A stretch of DNA of 55,685 nucleotides from Fibrobacter sp. UBA4375 (GTDB taxonomy: Bacteria; Fibrobacterota; Fibrobacteria; Fibrobacterales; Fibrobacteraceae): the NCBI GenBank assembly GCA_002391195.1, contig DGRZ01000038.1:1-55685 (forward strand). The letters are read 5' to 3'. Below are positions 8,111-15,342 of the stretch, one piece after another. Both the position numbers and the translations under genes were made by a program. The notes under the pieces were generated by a model, which had not been told where the DNA came from, did not search any database, and was given only the letters and a program-made list of their open reading frames with translations. Position 1 is the stretch's first letter. Every line of letters begins with the position of its first letter.

Positions 8111-8232
8111 CTGGCAGTGCCTTGTCAAGGGGTAAAACCGAGAAAAATTTCTTTTTTTTCAAAATTTCCAAAAGCGATAAAAAAACTATCAAAAAATTCG
8201 TAGAGGGTGTAGAAAAGTTTTGTTAACCTTTC

Positions 8233-8238
8233 TATAAT
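8233..8238 (+). promoter_or_regulatory. Candidate -10 element upstream of the glycosyltransferase gene
   Basis: TATAAT occurs 40 bases before the ATG at 8278 in a very AT-rich stretch. No good -35 lies 16-18 bases upstream, so only the -10 is proposed. Confidence 0.35.
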
Positions 8239-8277
8239 TGGCGTCAAGCATTCAAGTATGCAAAGGTTTTTGGAATT

Positions 8278-9813
8278 ATGATAAACAGTGTCCTACTCTA
8301 TGCGATGTTCGTGGTGTACGTCATCGCAGGCGTTGGCTTGGTCATTTACGGTTTTAGTTGCTATTACAGTATTTACCTGTTCCTGAAGAACAGCCGAAAG
8401 ACCCGTCTTACCGACCGCAAGAACATTCTCCAGTTTTACCGTGAACATTCCATGGCGGACCTGCCCCAGGTTACCACCCAGCTGCCCGTGTTTAACGAGG
8501 CCAACTGCGTGGAGCGACTGCTGGAGGCAGTCTGCGCTATCGACTACCCCAAGGACAAGCACGAAATCCAGGTTCTGGACGATTCCACCGACGAATGCTA
8601 CGAAGTAGCCAAGAAAAAGGTGGAAGAACTGGCCGCCAAGGGTTACGACATCAAGCTTATCCACCGCACGAACCGTTCCGAATTCAAGGCCGGTGCCCTC
8701 AAGGAGGCCATGCAGGTTGCCAAGGGCGATTTCCTCGCCATATTCGACGCGGACTTCGTGCCCGAGAAGGACTTCCTCCTGAAGACGATCCCCTACCTGG
8801 TGATGGACGAAAAGATTGGCCTGGTCCAGGGTCGCTGGGGCCACCTGAACCGCACCGAATCCGGTCTTACCCTCGCCCAGTCCATCGGTATCGACGGACA
8901 CTTCGTGGTGGAACAGTCCGCCCGTAGCTGGGGCAAGCTGTTCATGAACTTCAACGGTACCGCCGGCGTGTGGCGCAAGCAGGCCATCTACGGCGGTGGC
9001 GGCTGGGAAGGCGACACCCTGACCGAAGACATGGACCTCTCCTACCGGTCTCAGCTGGCCGGCTGGAAAATGAAGTTCGTCTTCGACGTAATCGTTCCCG
9101 CCGAACTCCCCAACGACATCAACGCCTTCAAGGCGCAGCAGTTCCGCTGGGCCAAGGGTTCTATCCAGACCGCCATCAAGATCCTGCCCCGTGTGCTCAA
9201 GGCGAAGGTCCCGCTCCGTGTAAAGATTGGCGCCATCCTCCACACGACCCACTACTCGATTCACCCCTGCATGCTGTTTACCGCCCTCTGCGCCTGGCCG
9301 CTGCTCGCCTTCTTTGAACCGGTGGCACACCTGCCGGGCTGGGCCTACACCATCGGTTTCAGCTTTATCTTCCTTGCCGCTATCGCTCCTTCAGTGCTTT
9401 ACTTTGTAGCCCAGCGCTGCTCCGGCTATACCGGCTGGAAAATCCGTCTGCTGAGTCTGCCTATCTTGATGGCCCTTGGCGTGGGCATCGCCGTGAGCAA
9501 CTCCCGTGCCGTGTTCTCCGCCATCATCGGAAGCAAGGGCAGCTTCGTGCGCACGCCCAAGAGCGGCGGCTCCAAGAAAAAGGCCAAGAGCCACTATGCC
9601 CAGAAGTTCCCTTGGCAGGCCGTGGTGGAACTGGGTGTGGGCGCTTACTGCATTTTCGGTCTTCTGGAATACATCGGCGCACAAAAGTTCATTATCGGAC
9701 CGTTCCTCGCCCTCTACGCCATCGGGTTCCTTTCTGTTGGCGTACTCTCCTTTATGCACTACATCGGAAACATCATCGAGATGCACCGGGCAAAGAAGAA
9801 TTCGGAATCCTGA
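8278..9813 (+). CDS. Membrane family-2 glycosyltransferase, cellulose/glucan synthase-like
   Basis: The 511-aa protein has one N-terminal membrane segment (about residues 5-30), a GT2 catalytic domain (about 60-300) and about four C-terminal segments. Catalytic landmarks are VLDDSTDE, the DAD of FDADFVPEKD, TEDMDLSYR and the acceptor-site motif QQFRW. These are the D, DxD, ED and Q(Q/R)xRW signatures of processive beta-glycan synthases. Such enzymes add sugars from UDP- or GDP-sugar and export the chain. A lysine-rich cytoplasmic loop (GSKKKAKSHYAQ) lies near residue 425. There is no PilZ domain and no bcs operon around it, so the product may be a short glucan or mannan rather than cellulose. 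Confidence 0.85.
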   Translation: MINSVLLYAMFVVYVIAGVGLVIYGFSCYYSIYLFLKNSRKTRLTDRKNILQFYREHSMADLPQVTTQLPVFNEANCVERLLEAVCAIDYPKDKHEIQVLDDSTDECYEVAKKKVEELAAKGYDIKLIHRTNRSEFKAGALKEAMQVAKGDFLAIFDADFVPEKDFLLKTIPYLVMDEKIGLVQGRWGHLNRTESGLTLAQSIGIDGHFVVEQSARSWGKLFMNFNGTAGVWRKQAIYGGGGWEGDTLTEDMDLSYRSQLAGWKMKFVFDVIVPAELPNDINAFKAQQFRWAKGSIQTAIKILPRVLKAKVPLRVKIGAILHTTHYSIHPCMLFTALCAWPLLAFFEPVAHLPGWAYTIGFSFIFLAAIAPSVLYFVAQRCSGYTGWKIRLLSLPILMALGVGIAVSNSRAVFSAIIGSKGSFVRTPKSGGSKKKAKSHYAQKFPWQAVVELGVGAYCIFGLLEYIGAQKFIIGPFLALYAIGFLSVGVLSFMHYIGNIIEMHRAKKNSES

Positions 9814-9871
9814 ATTCGGGGTTCGGAATTATCGAAAGACTCAAGAAGTTCTGAGAAATTCGAGAAAGTAA
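9803..9871. repeat. Short-period intergenic repeat (GAATTCGGGGTTCGG family)
   Basis: After the glycosyltransferase gene lies TCGGAATCCTGAATTCGGGG-TTCGGAATTATCG, then AAGTTCTGAGAAATTCGAGA. It belongs to the GAATTCGGAGTTCGG family at 25205-25290 and 27634-27668. It fills the gap between two converging genes. Confidence 0.5.
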
Positions 9872-10096
9872 TTAATAACGATTAGAGATTGATTTCGGGT
9901 CTGGGTTCACCACGACCCGATTTTTAGTTTGTATCAAGTCCTGCAAGAGTTCGCCAGTACTGCTCTGGTAATCCCGCTGCAGCCGCACGTAGTCCCCGTG
10001 CATGCCTTTCCAAACGCCAAAGGCCACCAGTGCCACAATTCCAGCACAGGCCATGGTCACTATCAGTTCCATCAATGTGAATCCGTCTCTTCGCAC
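9872..10096 (-). CDS. Type IV prepilin-like protein, short (GspH/J-like)
   Basis: The 74-residue protein starts MRRDGFTLMELIVTMACAGI. This is a class III signal: cleavage after G by the prepilin peptidase, F at +1 and E at +5, then a hydrophobic helix. The start is a GTG at 10096 with AAGGA eight bases upstream; the longer frame has no such site. It overlaps the previous gene by 25 bp and is the last gene of the secretin operon. At 74 residues it is much shorter than most pseudopilins, so the globular domain is minimal or cut short. It probably acts as a minor pilin. Confidence 0.75.
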   Translation of the reverse strand: MRRDGFTLMELIVTMACAGIVALVAFGVWKGMHGDYVRLQRDYQSSTGELLQDLIQTKNRVVVNPDPKSISNRY

Positions 10097-10458
10097 CGTA
10101 CAATCCTTTTCAAGGTCAAGTCGCTCCAGTATCCCGAAGTTTCGTGAACGGCCACCCACTGCAAGGGGGCGCCTCCCGGCACGCGTTCAAACGACACTGT
10201 AAAATCAATCCCCTGCCTCGATACCGAAACCATGGTCAAGGCCGTGTCGGCCTGGTCGCGCCTAGGCTTTACGCAGGGGGCCGGCTTTGCCACATTCTCT
10301 TCCATCAGGGCCACCGCCTCCAAAATGGCATGGCCCTTTTTGGACTCCCTCTCCTTTATCTGCGAAAAACTGACGATGGTGTGTCCGATTCCCATGGCTC
10401 CGATAGAGAGCACCACCACGGCCACCATGACCTCCATCAAGGTAAACCCGCGTCTCAT
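10072..10458 (-). CDS. Type IV prepilin-like protein (PilV/GspI-like)
   Basis: The 128-aa protein starts MRRGFTLMEVMVAVVVLSIG, a clear prepilin leader with G before F and E at +5. The mature part is about 124 residues and holds one pair of cysteines (around 62 and 122). It overlaps both neighbours by a few bases (10455-10458 and 10072-10096), which shows tight translational coupling. Minor pseudopilins of this kind prime assembly of a type IV pilus or type II secretion pseudopilus in the inner membrane. Which of the two systems is served cannot be told here. Confidence 0.8.
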   Translation of the reverse strand: MRRGFTLMEVMVAVVVLSIGAMGIGHTIVSFSQIKERESKKGHAILEAVALMEENVAKPAPCVKPRRDQADTALTMVSVSRQGIDFTVSFERVPGGAPLQWVAVHETSGYWSDLTLKRIVRCEETDSH

Positions 10459-11333
10459 AGGCGCCCCCAGATTTTGCGTTTGCCCTCTATAAAGGCAGGG
10501 AACAGAATCCCGCCAGGATCATCCTCAGAGTTCTGCGCAGTCTCATTTTCGTCGCTTTCGGACCAGGTTGCCACTATAGCCGTCGGAAACAGACTCCGGG
10601 CACGGTCTTGCATCCGGAAACTTGAAGCAAGTACCACCCCCCGAAAACACGCATCCCCTTCGGCACGGAAACCACCTCGAGTGAAGAGCTCCAGGTACCC
10701 GACAGACATTTCTCCCTGAAACACGACATCGCCCAAGGAATATAACCGGAGCGTATCAAAATGGGTCCGTCCGCGAATAAGGACAGAACCTTCCACCCAG
10801 AAGCTAGCCGAACGAACGCTGTCGGAAAAATTCATCTCGAGATCGCCCTGATGAATAGCGCCCGACATAAACTGTTCGGCCTGAAAATAGCGCTTGTTTC
10901 CGTACAGGTCTTTTTCCGCCGTCATCTCCTGCAGCCGCTTTTCCAAATCGGCCCTGTAGGCGGACTTCCCGTTCGACCATTCCCAAAAAGAAACGTCGTG
11001 AGGTTCCGTTCCCGCCACGAAGCAAAGCTCCCCCACGCCCGACGCCTTGCCGGAACTATCCACAACAGCAGAAGCGCAAATCTTTTCCCAAGGGCCGAAG
11101 GGTTCCGCCTGCACGGGAGGCAGCTCCGGATAATACCCCGACGGAAACCCCTGCAAGTGGAGCAGCACGGCGGATTCCGCCTTGTAGAAATTTTCAAAGT
11201 CCGACTTGAACCGGGCATACACCGGATTCATGTGCCCCGCCGATTTCAGCAGGGTGGTAAAGAGCAGCGTCAGACTCAGCAGCAAAACCGCCACCAGGGG
11301 CAGGACGAACCCGCGGGAACTAGGGCGCACCAT
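10455..11333 (-). CDS. PilX/GspK-like pilus assembly protein
   Basis: The 292-aa protein starts MVRPSSRGFVLPLVAVLLLS, with RGF followed by a hydrophobic helix, as in PilX- or GspK-type proteins. The usual E at +5 is replaced (FVLPL), which is typical of GspK-like tip subunits. The rest is a soluble domain with six or so cysteines and many aromatic residues; I see no enzyme motif. ATG at 11333 is preferred over the upstream TTG because it overlaps the previous stop by 14 bp, as is usual in this operon. It probably caps the pseudopilus. Confidence 0.6.
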   Translation of the reverse strand: MVRPSSRGFVLPLVAVLLLSLTLLFTTLLKSAGHMNPVYARFKSDFENFYKAESAVLLHLQGFPSGYYPELPPVQAEPFGPWEKICASAVVDSSGKASGVGELCFVAGTEPHDVSFWEWSNGKSAYRADLEKRLQEMTAEKDLYGNKRYFQAEQFMSGAIHQGDLEMNFSDSVRSASFWVEGSVLIRGRTHFDTLRLYSLGDVVFQGEMSVGYLELFTRGGFRAEGDACFRGVVLASSFRMQDRARSLFPTAIVATWSESDENETAQNSEDDPGGILFPAFIEGKRKIWGRL

Positions 11334-12369
11334 TGAGCACCTCCCACTCGGCACCTCCGCACTCCAGCACCACCCGGTCCCGAAGCACGGATTTCACCCG
11401 GTACGACGCCAAGGAATCCCCCGCCCTTTTCACGACCCGCGCACCGGCGAACACACCCGAAAACAGCCTGTCCCCTACAATTCCCTGAACGGAAATAGAC
11501 GGCCTTGGGCACTCGGTAGCCGCCTCTTTGGCTTTCGGGCGCGAGCTTTTTGCAGAATTTTTGATACGGGGTTCCTTTGATATGGGCCCTGTCGCGGGTG
11601 TGGATAGCACAGGGGCCTCCGGACCAGGCATCGCCACGCCGCCGGCATCAAGATTTTCCCGCACAAGGATTCCCGCAAACATCATCAGGAAAAATAGAAT
11701 TAAAGAAAGTCCCGCCGCCCTCCCCCGCTTTGGGGATTCGAGATGCAGGCCCTTCCAGAACGGATCCCGGGCGGCTTTTCCAAGCTGCGTCGCCCAACTT
11801 CCCGCCGGGTTACCGTAGTCCACTTCCAGGAATTCCAGCTCGCCATGCCGGAAGTTTCCCGCCTTTGAAAACAGTGGGTCCTGCCGCAAGAATTCGTCCA
11901 TCCGCGCAAGCCGATTTAACGCAAGTTCTTTTCCGCAGGCTCCCTCGTAGCCCCGTTCTTCGGACCAGTGGCAAAGCCGGCCCTCGTAAAAGACCAGCAC
12001 GTACAAGGAGCCGTTCACGATAGCGGCATAGCGGAAGTTCTCGTAGCTCTCCCAGGATTCCATCTGGGCGTCGGCCCTGGCGTACAGGAACAGGGAGCGA
12101 GGCAGGGCGCGCCTCCTCCGCCAACAACGCTTGCCGAAACCTTTTTCGCCGTCGCTTGACCCAGGCGACCCGAGGATTACCAGGTATCGGTGCCTGCGGC
12201 CCTCCGGCGAATTGAAGGAAACCATCTTCCAGAATTTCGGCGAGCCCTCCACTTCCGGAAAATCCCTTCGGAAATATTCCAGCAGGTTTTCGGGGGCAGG
12301 ACTTTCTTCAAATCCCGTCACCAGCTCCCAGGTACAAATCCGGGCGTCTACGCCCTGAACGCGGGCCAT
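11320..12369 (-). CDS. Pilus/secretion accessory protein with PilP/GspC-like C-terminus
   Basis: The 349-aa protein has a cytoplasmic N-terminal part (about residues 1-220), one membrane helix (AAGLSLILFFLMMFAGILV, about 223-241), a proline/lysine-rich linker and a C-terminal domain. The last 55 residues (GIVGDRLFSGVFAG ... YRVKSVLRDRVVLECGG) have the short beta pattern of PilP/GspC homology regions, which bind the secretin in the periplasm. The ATG shares one base with the stop of the secretin gene. The large N-terminal region recalls PilM/PilN cytoplasmic modules, but I cannot name it. The role as inner-membrane-to-secretin connector is inferred from order and topology. Confidence 0.55.
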   Translation of the reverse strand: MARVQGVDARICTWELVTGFEESPAPENLLEYFRRDFPEVEGSPKFWKMVSFNSPEGRRHRYLVILGSPGSSDGEKGFGKRCWRRRRALPRSLFLYARADAQMESWESYENFRYAAIVNGSLYVLVFYEGRLCHWSEERGYEGACGKELALNRLARMDEFLRQDPLFSKAGNFRHGELEFLEVDYGNPAGSWATQLGKAARDPFWKGLHLESPKRGRAAGLSLILFFLMMFAGILVRENLDAGGVAMPGPEAPVLSTPATGPISKEPRIKNSAKSSRPKAKEAATECPRPSISVQGIVGDRLFSGVFAGARVVKRAGDSLASYRVKSVLRDRVVLECGGAEWEVLNGAP

Positions 12370-14078
12370 CAGAACTTCACCTCCGGAGTGATGAAGATGG
12401 CAAGTTCGCTTTCTTCCTCTTCTTCACTCTCGTAACTGAACAGCCTGCCGATGAACGGGATGCTCCCCAGGAAGGGTACGGCCGTGCGCACCTCGGTCTT
12501 GTTCTTGCGCACCAGTCCCCCGAGGCAAAGGGTTTCCCCGTTTTTCAAAAGCACCATGGTCTTTAGGTTCCGGGTGCTGATGTCCCGCGGGCCGTCACCG
12601 GAGCTGCGTCCCGCCGTCTTGATTTCGGGAGCCACGTCCAGAGTGATCACGCCCTCCCGGGTTACCGACGGCGTAAGCTCCAGAGAAATGCCGTCGTTGA
12701 AGGAGCGGTAATCCGTAATGGGGTAACCTTCGGCACTGACCTGGCTCACCAGGTAATAGACCGTATTGGTCACGTTCAGCTCCGCCTTGTTGCCGTTCAA
12801 GGTGGTAAGCCGCGGGCGGGCAAGGACCTTCGCCTGGTTGTTTTCTTCCATGGACGCAAGCTCCAACTCGAATCGGTCCGGCAAGATGCCGATTTTACCG
12901 ACGGCCCCCTTGCCCGAAGCATCCTTTCCCAAAAAATCCAGAAAACCTTTCAGTCCCAGGTCGCCTTCCTTTGTGCGGCGACCAGAGCCTCCCCGTAGCC
13001 CGATTTCAAAAGCGCTCCCCTTCCGGAATTCCACAATCACGCAAGAAAGCGTCACCTGCATCAGGGGAACGTCTATTTTCTGTAAAAGGGCCTCCGCCGA
13101 TTCAATCCGGTCCGTCGCTCCCGAAAGCAGCACGGCGTTCTGCTCCTTCACTTCCGAAACAGTCATCTCCGTTCCAGAAAACATCTTTCCCAGCTGTTGC
13201 AGGGCGTGCTCGCCAGAGACGTGTTTCAGCGGGTAAAGTTTCGTCACCGAAAGGGGATTTCGGTTTCCTCCCTCCGAAACAGACAGCGTATTGGAATCCA
13301 GCCGGAAGGTGTATCGGCTCCCCCGGAACAGGGCCTCCAAAAAATCCTGGAGCCTTACGTTTGTAAAATCCAGGCGGACCTTTTCGTCCAGGTTTCCGTA
13401 CATGGCAAGGTTCAACTCCGCAAGGGCTGCCAGTTCCTTCACGGCCTCCCCTACGGGGACGCCGTCCAGATGGGCTTCGTAGAGCGAATCCTCTTTCCAG
13501 ATTCGTGCAGGCGATTCCGGTTGTGCGCCCGCGGCCTCCCTGCGGTCCCCCGCCTGCACCATCCGGACCATCAGGCAGCCGTTCTTCTTTTCTACCCCAA
13601 AGCCGTTGATTTCTAGCAGGGAGCGAAACGCACGCTCCAGAGGCAGACTGCGGATACTTCCGGAGAGCCGTCCCTGCACCTCCGGCTTCCACAAGATGTT
13701 CAGTCCAGTGGTGGCACTGAACTCTTCCAGAAATTCAAGAACGTCCTTGTCCTGCACCTGGACCGACACCAGGGAATCCTGCAGGCGGATGTCGCTTTTC
13801 CCGCGAAGCTTTCGGGGCTCTATTACCAGCAGGTTCTCCTTCTGGACCAGTTCCAACCCGTTGGATTCACACAGGGCAGACAAGCCTTCCAAAAGGGAAA
13901 CTCCTTCCAGATGAAACGTGACCCGACGGTCCACGCCGGCATCCACCATCACGGGAACATCGTAGGCCAGCGACAAAGAACGGGCCACTTCCTGCACGGG
14001 AGTGTCCACAAAATCAAGGGTTACAGCACCCGACGCAAGGGCGGCCAACAAAAGAACTAGGGGGAAAAGGGCACGCAC
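12369..14078 (-). CDS. Secretin of a type IV pilus or type II secretion system (PilQ/GspD-like)
   Basis: The 569-aa protein has a signal peptide (MRALFPLVLLLAALASGA). N-terminal STN/N0- and N1-type domains follow (FVDTPVQEVARSLSLAYDVP, with repeats of the same pattern near residues 90 and 210), then the C-terminal secretin domain. Secretin landmarks are VLARPRLTTLNGNKAELNVT, the TPSVTREGVITLDV block and GGLVRKNKTEVRTAVPFLGS near the end. It forms the outer-membrane ring through which a pilus or secreted proteins pass. It is the first gene of a five-gene operon of tightly overlapping ORFs. Because pilT lies directly upstream, a pilus role (PilQ) is favoured over GspD. Confidence 0.85.
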   Translation of the reverse strand: MRALFPLVLLLAALASGAVTLDFVDTPVQEVARSLSLAYDVPVMVDAGVDRRVTFHLEGVSLLEGLSALCESNGLELVQKENLLVIEPRKLRGKSDIRLQDSLVSVQVQDKDVLEFLEEFSATTGLNILWKPEVQGRLSGSIRSLPLERAFRSLLEINGFGVEKKNGCLMVRMVQAGDRREAAGAQPESPARIWKEDSLYEAHLDGVPVGEAVKELAALAELNLAMYGNLDEKVRLDFTNVRLQDFLEALFRGSRYTFRLDSNTLSVSEGGNRNPLSVTKLYPLKHVSGEHALQQLGKMFSGTEMTVSEVKEQNAVLLSGATDRIESAEALLQKIDVPLMQVTLSCVIVEFRKGSAFEIGLRGGSGRRTKEGDLGLKGFLDFLGKDASGKGAVGKIGILPDRFELELASMEENNQAKVLARPRLTTLNGNKAELNVTNTVYYLVSQVSAEGYPITDYRSFNDGISLELTPSVTREGVITLDVAPEIKTAGRSSGDGPRDISTRNLKTMVLLKNGETLCLGGLVRKNKTEVRTAVPFLGSIPFIGRLFSYESEEEEESELAIFITPEVKF

Positions 14079-14180
14079 CGCAAGACCTCCATGAAAGACA
14101 TATTCAAAAGAGATTCCTGCGGAATCCGCCGAAGAACGTCGCTAAAGAGACCCTTTAGGCATTCCGCGGGGTAAAATACA

Positions 14181-14212
14181 AAAAAAGAATTCCCCGAGAC
14201 TAGCCCGGGGAA
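14181..14212 (-). terminator. Rho-independent terminator after pilT
   Basis: On the minus strand TTCCCCG (loop GGCTAGTCT) CGGGGAA forms a stem and is followed by TTCTTTTTTT. It lies just past the pilT stop and before the secretin start, so the secretin operon needs its own promoter. Confidence 0.75.
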
Positions 14213-14238
14213 GTAAAAAATCAACAATCCGAATAAAA

Positions 14239-15339
14239 TTACATCCAGCCTCGTTCCGATGTACCGGTAATGCCGCGAATCTTCAGTTCGAAGTCATCCC
14301 TGTTGGTAGCCGCATTCAGGGCCACGTCCAGAGAAATCTTTTCTTCGTTGTAGAGTTCCAGCAGGGACTGGTCGAAGGTTTGGCTATGGTACTGCATGTG
14401 GCCTTCGGCAATGGCCGTTTCCACCATAGGAAGCTTGTCCTTGTCCTTGATGTATTCCTTGATGGCCGCCGTATTCACCAAAATTTCGGCAGCCGGCACG
14501 CGGCCCTTGCCGTCCTTGGTGGGCAACAGGCGGAGCGAAATAATGCCGGCTAGGACTTCTGCCAACAGCAAGCGGATTTCGTCGTGCTGATGAGGCGGGT
14601 ACATAGAAAGCACACGCTGGATTGTTTCGGTGGCGTTGGTGGTATGGATGGTGGCAAACACCATGTGGCCCGTATCCGCTGCCGTAAGCGCAATGGCCAT
14701 AGTCTCCAGGTCACGAATTTCACCCACCAGAAGCACATCCGGGTCCTGACGGAGCGCGGCGCGCAAGGCATTAGCATAAGACAAAGTGTCAACACCAAGT
14801 TCACGCTGAGAAATAATGGCCTTGTTGTCGTTGTACAGGTATTCAATAGGGTCTTCTACCGTAATGATGTTCACCGACTCGTTCTGGTTGATGTAATCCA
14901 GCATAGAGGCCAAGGTCGTAGACTTACCTGAACCCGTCGTACCAGTCACAAGAATAAGACCACGGCGGGTCAAGGCCAAGTCCTTCACCACATCGGGGAG
15001 TCCCAGTTCTTCGAAAGGAGGAATCTTCGCCTTGATGTGACGAATCACCACGGCAATGGTGCCGCGCTGACGAAACACGTTCACACGGAAACGGCCCATG
15101 TCGCGTGCACCCACGGCAAAGTCGCATTCCTTGTTGGTTTCAAAGCGCTGTTTCTGGTCCCGGTTCATGATATCGTCCAAGAAGGAATCCATCATGGCGG
15201 GGTCGATGCGGGTATCAAAAATTTTTACCAGGGAGCCGTTGATGCGGAAAATAGGAGGAGTTCCGACGCGAATGTGCAAGTCAGAAGCCTTGCTCTTTAC
15301 CATTTCGCGAAGTAACTGCTCAATCCTTAAATCAGCCAT
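14239..15339 (-). CDS. pilT: Type IV pilus retraction ATPase PilT
   Basis: The 366-aa protein follows PilT closely in length and motifs. It has an N-terminal SKASDLHIRVGTPP block, the Walker A GTTGSGKST (about residues 130-138), the Asp box ITVEDPIEYL, Walker B with VGEIRDLETM, and the His box MVFATIHTTNATETIQR. PilT hexamers hydrolyse ATP at the inner membrane to depolymerise pili, driving twitching motility and DNA uptake; comEC is also in this window. It starts three bases after the stop of the TPR protein gene, so the two are probably co-transcribed. A terminator follows. Confidence 0.95.
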   Translation of the reverse strand: MADLRIEQLLREMVKSKASDLHIRVGTPPIFRINGSLVKIFDTRIDPAMMDSFLDDIMNRDQKQRFETNKECDFAVGARDMGRFRVNVFRQRGTIAVVIRHIKAKIPPFEELGLPDVVKDLALTRRGLILVTGTTGSGKSTTLASMLDYINQNESVNIITVEDPIEYLYNDNKAIISQRELGVDTLSYANALRAALRQDPDVLLVGEIRDLETMAIALTAADTGHMVFATIHTTNATETIQRVLSMYPPHQHDEIRLLLAEVLAGIISLRLLPTKDGKGRVPAAEILVNTAAIKEYIKDKDKLPMVETAIAEGHMQYHSQTFDQSLLELYNEEKISLDVALNAATNRDDFELKIRGITGTSERGWM

Positions 15340-15342
15340 CTA

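Noticed and set aside
8293..9330. 345-residue minus-strand ORF
   Set aside because: It is antisense to the clearly recognisable glycosyltransferase gene.
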